DNA of 64,000 nt from Kalymmatonema hyalinum WJT4-NPBG1 (GTDB lineage: Bacteria; Cyanobacteriota; Cyanobacteriia; Cyanobacteriales; Nostocaceae): positions 1 through 64,000 of the forward strand of contig JAHHIB010000009.1 in assembly GCA_019359075.1 (NCBI GenBank), read 5' to 3'. Position 1 is the first letter of the stretch. Each line of letters begins with the position of its first letter. Of this stretch, positions 57,208 to 64,000 are shown piece after piece. Under the pieces are notes generated by a model. The model was not told the origin of the DNA. It saw nothing but the letters and a program-made list of their open reading frames with translations, and searched no databases. The translations under genes and the position numbers were made by a program.

Positions 57208-59994
57208 CTAAATTTCAGCTATTTTTTTCAGATTAAAATCAGGTTGGATTAGTGTCTTTTGCGAGATGGTATGTGTATTTGAGGAGGTATCCACTAACTT
57301 ACTCAATTCCTCGGCGATCGCCTGAGGTACATTTGCTTCCTTACCTAAAGCTTGGTAACAATCTCGCAACGCTAATAAGAAACCTGTAATTGACTCTAGC
57401 CCATCTGACACCGTTGTTGCTTCATGCCAAAACTCCCTCCAGAAGTACTCATTTTTCTGGCAAAGCTCTAATAAATGCATAGCAGCGAGATATTCGGCTA
57501 AGGGGTCGAGGGCAAAGCGGATTTTGTTTTGTGCTGCACCAATAGTTTGGATCAGGCGTAGGCGTTCTTCAAGATATTTAAGACGATTTTCTGCATTATC
57601 ACCTCCAAGGGCAGCTAAAGCAGTATCTCTGTTAGCCGTTGTCGGTCGAAAAGTTTGTTTTAGACATTCCCAAGCAATTGCTTTGGCGTCTTGTTGCACA
57701 ATGCGATCGCTTAATTTATTACCCTCGGTCACACTGCGGTTGAGTTCGTTAAGATACCACAGCATCAATTCAGGGATGTTCCCAAGTGTCAGTAAAGGTA
57801 CTTGCTGAATTTCCTCAATTTTGGCAGCCATCAACTGGTCAGCATAGAGTTTTGCCAGTAGTGCGGTAACGTTTCTTTCACCTACCATTTGCGATAGACC
57901 ACTACAGGCTTGGAAAAACTCTGAATCAGTGAACAAGTCGCGTTTGTTTGCCTGAGTTAAGTAGGCTTCCATGAAAGACGACAGCCGATTCCCCTGAATA
58001 CGGAGAGGCTTGAGAGTAGTTTTGGTGACTTGACCGAGCTTTTCCTCAAAGCGTGAGGTAACAATTAAAGCATTAACAGAGAAATTGGGAGAGTCTGGGC
58101 GAATTGCCTTGCGTGTAGCTTCGCTCATCTCTGAAAGATGGTCTACAATTACCAGAATCCGGCGTTCTCTTAAGAGACGTTCTAGTAGTTCTTCAGAAAT
58201 CGATTCTATTTCATCCGTTAAGTTTTGCAATTGCCCCTGAATTGCGTCCATCAAAGCAGGGATAAAAGGTGACTTTCTCACTAACCCCGTCTCGATTTCA
58301 ATCTCATCTGGAATTTCCAATTCTTCCTCAATCAACACTGGCAACATCCGGTGTTTGCACAGACGTTCTGTCTCATCATCTGACATTGCCCACTTGGAGA
58401 TTTGACACGAAAGGCTTGTCTTACCCACTCCCCCTTCACCTTGAATGAGTAGACAAGCACGTTGTTTTTTAAAAGTTGAACGCAAATCTTTGCCCGTAAG
58501 TTGGGCAACAGTCTTGCCGTTGTGTACCACAGGGATGGGGATGTAAACGTTTCTGTTACGTACAGTATCCTTTTGCTGGAATGCCTCTTGGGCTGATTTC
58601 AGGTGTGCTTCTATCCAAGCATCTAGCACTCTGGGATGATATTTCAACATCAGTAGCAACCAGCTCAAAGATATCTCTTTATTGATAACAGGCAATTTGA
58701 AGCTGCCAACAGATTTCAAGGCTCTATCAATTTTCAGTAGCCACAGAGGACGTAACCAAAAAATCCCGAAGAGCGAGAGAAGGTAAATTCCCATTCCCCA
58801 TACTGAGGGATTTTTGAGAATCTGATTGATGACTTGGCGACGTTGCAACTCTTCAAGGCTAGACTGTATGTTTTGTATCTCTACCTTTAAGGTTCCCTTT
58901 GGCTCTAGTTTTTCTATAATTCTCAAAGCCTTCTCGAACTCGGGTATAGCATTCTTTAACTCTTTCGTTTTTAGCTCATTGCTTTTTGCGGCTTGCTCAA
59001 ATTTAGCAGCAATATCTCTTAGGGCATAAGCAGCACTACTACGCACATTCCAGCTTGGATATTCTAGTGCCTCGTTCAACACAGGTAAAATGCTTAAAGC
59101 TTCCCCAGGACGACTTGCTTTACCTATGTTCCCTAAAGCTATGACAGCGTGTTGACGCATGGTATAGTTACGGTCTTTTTTATAGGCTTCGATGATTTGG
59201 GGGACAGCGGATTTTGAATAAAAACCCATAGTTCCCAAAGCCTCAGCAGCATAGCGACGTACTCGCCAAGCGGGGTCTTTCAGTGCGCCTGTTAAAGTCG
59301 GTACAGCATCTGGATATGAATGCAGCTTATTCATCTTTGACAAAGCATCAGCAGCACTTATACGCAGGTTTGTTTTGTCTACACTCTGGTCTTTTAATAA
59401 CTTAAGCAGCAAAGGAATTAATTCTTTGGCTTGTTCTGCATCCGCAACAGTCTTTAACGCTTCGGCTGCTGATACACGCACCTGTGAATCCCGCTGCTCA
59501 TCTTTAAATATGTTAGTCAATTCCGAGATAGCAGGTTTTGCGTTAATGGATTGGATTGCCGCAATAACACTGCTCAAGACATCCTTATCTCGTTCTGTTT
59601 TCAGCAGATATTTCAAGTCACTCAAAGCGTCATCAGCGCCTGTACCGATCGCACTCAAAGCATTCACCGCAGCAATACGCACCCGTTTATCCGAATTTTT
59701 CAGATTCTGTTGAAAAACAAGAATTGCTTCGCGTTGGTCGTTAAGGGAAGCATTTTGGGAAGTGTATTTCCTTAAAGCAGTATTAATGTTATTTAAACGA
59801 CTCTCAACATTTACAACACTTTTATTTTGTAACTGCTGACTCTGGCTAAGAACCTTTGCCCGTGTGGCAGTTTGTGCCCAACTGGTGTTATCTACAAGCA
59901 AGGGTGATGAAAAACACAGCAAAGTAACTGCAATTTGAGCCGCAAGCTTTTGTGGTCCCCAAAAAGCAAACTTGAAGTAAAATTCAGTAGCCAT
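57208..59994 (-). CDS. Exported HEAT domain, membrane helix and cytoplasmic STAND-type NTPase (locus 3)
   Basis: The 928-residue protein starts with a signal-like segment (LAAQIAVTLLCFSSPLLVDNTSWA, about 17-40). Residues 90-345 are about seven HEAT repeats (DPAWRVRRYAAEALGTMG style). A hydrophobic helix (MGIYLLSLFGIFWLRPLWLL, 401-420) follows. The C-terminal half has Walker A 'GEGGVGKTSLSCQ' (520-532) and Walker B 'ILVIVDHLSEMSE' (613-625), then a helical tail. So the repeat sensor would face the periplasm and the NTPase the cytoplasm, the reverse domain order of loci 1 and 2. It is co-oriented with a lipoprotein gene and a small helical protein gene. Not a family I recognise as characterised. 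Confidence 0.8.
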   Translation of the reverse strand: MATEFYFKFAFWGPQKLAAQIAVTLLCFSSPLLVDNTSWAQTATRAKVLSQSQQLQNKSVVNVESRLNNINTALRKYTSQNASLNDQREAILVFQQNLKNSDKRVRIAAVNALSAIGTGADDALSDLKYLLKTERDKDVLSSVIAAIQSINAKPAISELTNIFKDEQRDSQVRVSAAEALKTVADAEQAKELIPLLLKLLKDQSVDKTNLRISAADALSKMNKLHSYPDAVPTLTGALKDPAWRVRRYAAEALGTMGFYSKSAVPQIIEAYKKDRNYTMRQHAVIALGNIGKASRPGEALSILPVLNEALEYPSWNVRSSAAYALRDIAAKFEQAAKSNELKTKELKNAIPEFEKALRIIEKLEPKGTLKVEIQNIQSSLEELQRRQVINQILKNPSVWGMGIYLLSLFGIFWLRPLWLLKIDRALKSVGSFKLPVINKEISLSWLLLMLKYHPRVLDAWIEAHLKSAQEAFQQKDTVRNRNVYIPIPVVHNGKTVAQLTGKDLRSTFKKQRACLLIQGEGGVGKTSLSCQISKWAMSDDETERLCKHRMLPVLIEEELEIPDEIEIETGLVRKSPFIPALMDAIQGQLQNLTDEIESISEELLERLLRERRILVIVDHLSEMSEATRKAIRPDSPNFSVNALIVTSRFEEKLGQVTKTTLKPLRIQGNRLSSFMEAYLTQANKRDLFTDSEFFQACSGLSQMVGERNVTALLAKLYADQLMAAKIEEIQQVPLLTLGNIPELMLWYLNELNRSVTEGNKLSDRIVQQDAKAIAWECLKQTFRPTTANRDTALAALGGDNAENRLKYLEERLRLIQTIGAAQNKIRFALDPLAEYLAAMHLLELCQKNEYFWREFWHEATTVSDGLESITGFLLALRDCYQALGKEANVPQAIAEELSKLVDTSSNTHTISQKTLIQPDFNLKKIAEI

Positions 59995-60380
59995 AGATAT
60001 CTTCCTTCTGAAAGCTTTATTACTGGTTATTAGTAGTCAGTTAAGTCAACTTATGCACTACTCCTGTCGTGCATAAAGATTACCTATTGAAAAACCGCGC
60101 ATTGTACTGGAGAATTTGACAAATTTGGATCACTTACCGCCAACAGAGGCTACTCTGGTGATTGCAGTGCTACGGTTGCGTGCTGGTTCAGGTTCTCCGG
60201 CTGCGGTGATGGCGTTGATACCATAAATTCACAGGTGTTGCATTATTGATGTAGTGAATTTTGTGACAAAGGAAAAAGGGGACAAAGGGACTATCTCCCC
60301 TTATTTCCCCCTCTGTCGCTTTTTAACCTCACTCAACTGTGCGAAGGAAAATTATTCTAGAAATCAGCTTAAAGTTTATC
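59995..60380. other. Spacer with duplicated cyclase tail
   Basis: Apart from the cyclase fragment (60101-60226), these 386 bp contain AAAGGGG/CCCCTT repeats (about 60270-60312) and no gene. The promoter of the HEAT-STAND gene may lie within the first 100 bp, or transcription may run on from the two genes upstream. Confidence 0.5.
60101..60226 (+). pseudogene. 3' remnant of a second cyclase gene
   Basis: This 126-bp fragment aligns without gaps to the last 126 bp of the fusion gene (57016-57141), including the stop. Translated, 34 of 41 residues agree (IVLENLTNLD, LRLRAGSGSPAAV) and most base changes are silent, so it was once a selected gene. No upstream part remains. Confidence 0.85.
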
Positions 60381-60788
60381 CTATGTAAGGTTATCAAGCT
60401 GATTTACTACCGCAGCAATTTTTACCAGTCCTCCTGAAGCTGGGCTTAAAATTGCACCAACAAGGTTCACAAAACCAGTTAAGATTGTTAGGAATTTATT
60501 AAAATTATCCAGTTTATTGATGGCAGCATCCAACTTGCCCGTGACCTTTTTTATTCTTTCTGCCGGCTCCCGCAAATCAGTTCGTATTTCGTCAATTTGT
60601 CCAATAGCTATCTTATTTAGACTACTATTAAGAGTCGTGAGCATTTTTGATATCTCTAAGGAATCTGCCTGACTTATCTTAGACTTCGTAACTAACTCTA
60701 GTCTTTGATCGTTGATTAACTTAACAAGTCGAATTATCCGAGCATGACACTCTTTCAATTCACTCGAATTAAGACTAATTCCTACCAT
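60381..60788 (-). CDS. Small helical protein with hydrophobic C-terminal segment
   Basis: ATG 60788 with GGAG upstream gives 135 residues (MVGISLNSSELKECHARI). Most of it is predicted helical coiled coil (KMLTTLNSSLNKIAIGQIDEIRTDL), and the end has a hydrophobic stretch 'FLTILTGFVNLVGAILSPASGG'. No family is recognised. It lies 65 bp after the lipoprotein gene and about 390 bp before the HEAT-STAND gene, all on one strand, so it may belong to the same system, perhaps as membrane-active partner; that is inference. Confidence 0.7.
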   Translation of the reverse strand: MVGISLNSSELKECHARIIRLVKLINDQRLELVTKSKISQADSLEISKMLTTLNSSLNKIAIGQIDEIRTDLREPAERIKKVTGKLDAAINKLDNFNKFLTILTGFVNLVGAILSPASGGLVKIAAVVNQLDNLT

Positions 60789-60852
60789 TTTACATCTCCT
60801 TTTATGTTCCAACCGTGAGTAATAATGAAAATTTTGATAGCGCAAATTTAAG

Positions 60853-61938
60853 TTATAAACCTTTCTGCATTTTTTGAATTAAAGGTTCTAAGCTTTTTTC
60901 GTACTCAGATACTATTTTTCCAACATTTTTGATTTCCTCCTGATCGTATGTGATTGCTTTTTCTTTAGTCGCTGCTTTATCTGCTTCCCTCGTGTAAAGG
61001 TCTTGACAATAATTTTGTAACTGTGCGTCACTAAGCTGCTCTTTACCCTTACCTTGAAACTCTGTTTTGAGCTTGCTATGCATTTTGGCTATTTTCTCAA
61101 GTATTTCTACATAATTTTCTGCAGCATCTCTTCTACTTCTGATGGAATCCATACCCTTGTCATAGTTTTCTTCTAGCTTGATGAAATCTAGAGCATGAGT
61201 TTGTGAAACTGGTGCAAGTCCACCTATGTAATTAGTAAAGTAGTTTCGGATTTCTTGCTCTTCTGCTGTCAAAATTCTATTAACATAAGCCTGTTGTGTA
61301 AGTGCTATTAAGCCTCCTGTTGTAGGTTCGTTAGAGGCTGAATCTTTTACACCAGATGTTGCAGAGCCAATATAAGTCTGTATATCCTTGTCGGTACACA
61401 AAATTGCTTGTTTTAACTTTTCTCGGCGAAATTCCCTTGTAAATGCATTGGTAATAAATTTAGCAATACTTGTGCCTGCGTCAACATCAGAGGCATTAAG
61501 ACTAAAGGGTTTTCCTTGAGATTGCGGAATTTGCAATTTCTTGAGTGATTCACCAAGGGTATTAAAGTTTTTGTCGAATGATACAGTATCACCGCTAGCC
61601 ATTTTTCCCAAAGCTTTTAAATATTCTACAAGAACAGAGTTTGCATCTTTAACATTTTTGACAGCTAGTTTGTTGGAATCATCACAATTTTTTTCTTGTT
61701 CTTGCCTTAGTGAGAAAGAGCCTGAAGAACCTTGAGCTACCAAAAAAGATATGTATTTAGTTCTTGTTATGCAAGAGTTGTAAATATCATCAGCCATATT
61801 CGATGAAGATTCTTCAAGCACAGTTGTCATTTTACCTAGTTTTTGGACTGAAGGAAAATCACGACCACAACTGTTAAGTAAAAGGGCAAATGGAACAAGA
61901 GCAACAATTGCTCGTATTGGTTTAAAATTTATTTTCAT
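60853..61938 (-). CDS. Predicted lipoprotein of unknown function
   Basis: ATG 61938 gives 361 residues with a signal ending 'LVPFALLLNSCGRDF', a good lipobox with the modified Cys near residue 24. The rest is largely helical and charged, with several Cys ('YNSCITRT', 'AILCTDKD', 'LQNYCQDLYTRE') and a C-terminal coiled coil. No known domain is seen. It heads a minus-strand cluster with the small helical protein and the HEAT-STAND NTPase. If the NTPase exposes HEAT repeats to the periplasm, a membrane-attached lipoprotein is a natural partner. Confidence 0.75.
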   Translation of the reverse strand: MKINFKPIRAIVALVPFALLLNSCGRDFPSVQKLGKMTTVLEESSSNMADDIYNSCITRTKYISFLVAQGSSGSFSLRQEQEKNCDDSNKLAVKNVKDANSVLVEYLKALGKMASGDTVSFDKNFNTLGESLKKLQIPQSQGKPFSLNASDVDAGTSIAKFITNAFTREFRREKLKQAILCTDKDIQTYIGSATSGVKDSASNEPTTGGLIALTQQAYVNRILTAEEQEIRNYFTNYIGGLAPVSQTHALDFIKLEENYDKGMDSIRSRRDAAENYVEILEKIAKMHSKLKTEFQGKGKEQLSDAQLQNYCQDLYTREADKAATKEKAITYDQEEIKNVGKIVSEYEKSLEPLIQKMQKGL

Positions 61939-62139
61939 TGGATGCACTCTTTTATTAATGAACCAACCAAAAGGTCGTTGCTTGTTTGCTAACCTTGTTG
62001 CTTATTAATAGTTTGAGTTGAAATAAACATATGCACTTTGTGCTGCTCTTCCAGAAAATATCACTTGCTCACTTGACTACCATCGATAAAGCAAGCGAAA
62101 CTAGTGCTTTCAGTAGATCACGAGCTGGAGGTCTTGGTT

Positions 62140-63636
62140 ATGACCACTCCCCTGACTTGCCGCAATTACATCGACGGTAAATGGTTGAGCGCCTCCGGGG
62201 GAGCCACCCTAGAAAGTCGCAACCCTGCTCTTTCCCGCGAACTTGTTGCCACTTTCCCGCGTTCCGTAGCAGTTGATGTTGATACAGCAGTAGCAGCCGC
62301 CCGCAAAGCATATCGTACCTGGCGACTCGTCCCCGCCCCAGCAAGAGCAGAATATATTCACAGAGTGGGAGAACTCTTACTAAAACACAAAGAAGAACTT
62401 GCCCAACTCATGAGTCGGGAAATGGGTAAACCCCTGACAGAAGCACGGGGAGATGTCCAAGAAGGAATTGACTGCGCTTATTACAGTGCTGGGGAAGGGC
62501 GACGGCTATTTGGGCAAACTATTCCCTCGGAAATGCCCAACAAATTCGCGATGACAGTAAGAATGCCCATTGGAGTCTGCGCCCTCATTACTCCGTGGAA
62601 TTTCCCTGTCGCCATCCCGTGCTGGAAAGCTATGCCAGCTTTGGTGTGCGGTAATACTGTCATCCTCAAACCCGCTGAAGATACGCCCGCCTGTGCAACC
62701 AAACTTATTGAGATTTTTGCCGAAGCAGGTTTGCCACCCGGAGTTATCAATTTGGTGCATGGAGTGGGAGAAGAAGCGGGGAAAGCTTTAGTTGAGCATC
62801 CTGAAGTTGATTTGGTCTCTTTTACTGGTTCTTCGGAAACGGGTGCTTTTGTTGGCGCAACTTGCGGACGCACTCACAAGCGCGTTTGTTTGGAGATGGG
62901 CGGCAAAAATGCCCAAATTGTTATGGAAGATGCAGATTTGGAACTTGCTCTCGATGGTGCGGTTTGGGGTGCATTCGGGACTGCCGGTCAAAGATGTACT
63001 GCAACCAGTCGCTTGCTTTTGCACCGCGATATCAAAGAGAAATTTACCGTTATGCTCAAAGAGCGTACCAGTCAGTTACGCTTAGGTGCAGGAACTGATC
63101 CCAATATTGATATAGGACCATTGGTGAATGCATCTCAACTCGAACGGGTGAGTAGGTATCTGGAAATTGCCCGTGAAGAAGGCGCAAAGGTGTTGATGGG
63201 TGGAGAAATAGTAACCGAGGGAGAACTAAAACACGGTTACTTCTTTCAACCCACGATTCTTGATGAAGTCACTCCCGAAATGCGCGTCGCCCGTGAAGAG
63301 ATATTCGGACCGGTGGTGGCGCTTATCGAGGTGAACTCGTTTGAAGAGGCGATCGCGATTCTCAATGATACGCCCTACGGTCTTTCTTCTTCAATCTACA
63401 CCCGCGATATCAACCGCGCTTTCGCCGCCATGCGCGACATCGAAGCAGGGATCACTTACATCAATGGTCCTACCATTGGCGCAGAGGTGCATTTACCTTT
63501 TGGCGGTGTTAAGCAAACTGGAAACGGACACCGGGAAGCTGGTACTGCTGTATTGGATGTGTTTACGGAATGGAAGACTGTGTATGTGGACTTCTCTGGA
63601 AGTTTACAACGTGCTCAAATAGATAACCGTAGCTAG
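62140..63636 (+). CDS. NAD(P)-dependent aldehyde dehydrogenase
   Basis: ATG 62140 (MTTPLTCRNYIDGKWL) gives 498 residues. Present are 'ITPWNFPVAIPCWKAMPALVCGNTVILKPAEDTP', 'FTGSSETGAFV' for cofactor binding, the catalytic Glu in 'LEMGGKNAQIV' and the catalytic Cys in 'GTAGQRCTATSR'. It resembles alpha-aminoadipic/semialdehyde-type (ALDH7-like) enzymes. It oxidises an aldehyde to an acid; the substrate is uncertain. The NTF2-like gene follows after 10 bp, so they share a message. Confidence 0.92.
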   Translation: MTTPLTCRNYIDGKWLSASGGATLESRNPALSRELVATFPRSVAVDVDTAVAAARKAYRTWRLVPAPARAEYIHRVGELLLKHKEELAQLMSREMGKPLTEARGDVQEGIDCAYYSAGEGRRLFGQTIPSEMPNKFAMTVRMPIGVCALITPWNFPVAIPCWKAMPALVCGNTVILKPAEDTPACATKLIEIFAEAGLPPGVINLVHGVGEEAGKALVEHPEVDLVSFTGSSETGAFVGATCGRTHKRVCLEMGGKNAQIVMEDADLELALDGAVWGAFGTAGQRCTATSRLLLHRDIKEKFTVMLKERTSQLRLGAGTDPNIDIGPLVNASQLERVSRYLEIAREEGAKVLMGGEIVTEGELKHGYFFQPTILDEVTPEMRVAREEIFGPVVALIEVNSFEEAIAILNDTPYGLSSSIYTRDINRAFAAMRDIEAGITYINGPTIGAEVHLPFGGVKQTGNGHREAGTAVLDVFTEWKTVYVDFSGSLQRAQIDNRS

Positions 63637-63646
63637 GGGAATTTTT

Positions 63647-64000
63647 ATGAGTACGGGACAAGCGGCTTTAGAAGTCGTTCAAGCGTATTATGATGCACTA
63701 CAACGAAGTGACCTTGAGGGGCTGCTTGCAGTTGCTGCTGACGATATCGTGCTAGAGGAAGCATCTTCCCTCGCATATGCTGGTGTTTACCGAGGACATA
63801 CAGGGTGGCAAGACTTTGGTGCAGCTTTCACCGCCGTATGGCAAGATCCAGTGATTACAGTTGACAGTATCGCTGATGCTGGTGATTATGTAGTCGGTTT
63901 GGCTCGTTTAAGTGCAAAGTCCAGACGTACGGGGAAGAGTATTGAAATGCCTTTGGCAGAATTCTTCTGGGTTGCAGACGGCAAGATAAAACGGCTTCTC
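63647..64000 (+). CDS. NTF2-like (SnoaL) family protein, cut by window end
   Basis: 118 codons are visible from ATG 63647 (MSTGQAALEVVQAYYDALQRSDLEGLLAVAADDIVLEE). Start pattern and 'YRGHTGWQDFGAAFTAVW', 'FFWVADGKIKRL' fit the SnoaL-like cone fold, about 130-150 residues, so only the last part is missing. These small proteins are isomerases, hydrolases or ligand-binding. The gene is tightly linked to the aldehyde dehydrogenase. Confidence 0.85.
   Translation, partial: MSTGQAALEVVQAYYDALQRSDLEGLLAVAADDIVLEEASSLAYAGVYRGHTGWQDFGAAFTAVWQDPVITVDSIADAGDYVVGLARLSAKSRRTGKSIEMPLAEFFWVADGKIKRLL

Overview
The window reads as chromosome of a filamentous cyanobacterium, most likely Nostocales. It carries an allophycocyanin core operon whose ApcE has four linker repeats, the cyanobacterial atp1 operon, tandem class C flavodiiron proteins, and a DnaE that stops after the N-terminal half of the split intein. 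HIP1-type GCGATCGC sites, short tandem repeats between genes, GC-rich fold-back elements and lone tnpB genes fit the same group. The assignment is inferred from gene content only.

Layout. 0-5 kb: a 5'-truncated beta-propeller/PEP-CTERM gene, ftsW, and a TetR regulator facing a Coq4-like gene. 4.6-10 kb: apcE-apcA-apcB-apcC on the minus strand. 10-15 kb: ComB-like phosphatase, Tat-exported amidohydrolase, a methyltransferase and a tnpB element. 15.5-22.4 kb: atp1-a-c-b'-b-delta-alpha-gamma with a clear terminator. 22.4-25.2 kb: a methyltransferase, tmRNA, a double HNH-like gene starting on the tmRNA terminator, and a toxin-antitoxin-like pair with a truncated second gene. 25.3-28.9 kb: NACHT-HEAT locus 1. 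29.8-33.4 kb: flavodiiron pair. 34-38 kb: a decayed GltP-type symporter and dnaE-N. 38-41.8 kb: NACHT-HEAT locus 2 with a 21-bp tandem array. 42.6-48 kb: DsbA-like protein, two CAP-domain paralogues, and a second tnpB with ribbon-helix-helix genes on both sides. 48-55 kb: hydrolase, DUF1816, mrnC-rlmB, STAS protein, carA and a retropepsin-like lipoprotein. 55-64 kb: an acyl-CoA dehydrogenase/cyclase fusion, a membrane-spanning HEAT-STAND NTPase with a lipoprotein and a small helical protein, an aldehyde dehydrogenase and an NTF2-like gene cut by the window end.

The housekeeping blocks (light harvesting, ATP synthesis, replication, ribosome rescue, pyrimidine/arginine supply) look ordinary. 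The unusual content is three HEAT-repeat P-loop NTPases of STAND/NACHT type within about 35 kb, each built differently. Locus 1 is a helical N-terminal module split from its NACHT-HEAT body by one in-frame UGA. Locus 2 is a NACHT-HEAT protein whose tail motif is repeated in the small protein coded 4 bp downstream, followed by thirteen 21-bp repeats. Locus 3 has a predicted exported HEAT domain, a membrane helix and a cytoplasmic NTPase, beside a lipoprotein. These resemble bacterial NLR-like sensors and are the best candidates for an undescribed system, but a defence role is inference.

A second theme is dispersed repeats entering genes: in-frame repeat-derived segments lie in the locus-2 NACHT domain and in the dehydrogenase/cyclase linker, and short duplicated gene tails occur after atpA and beside the locus-3 NTPase.
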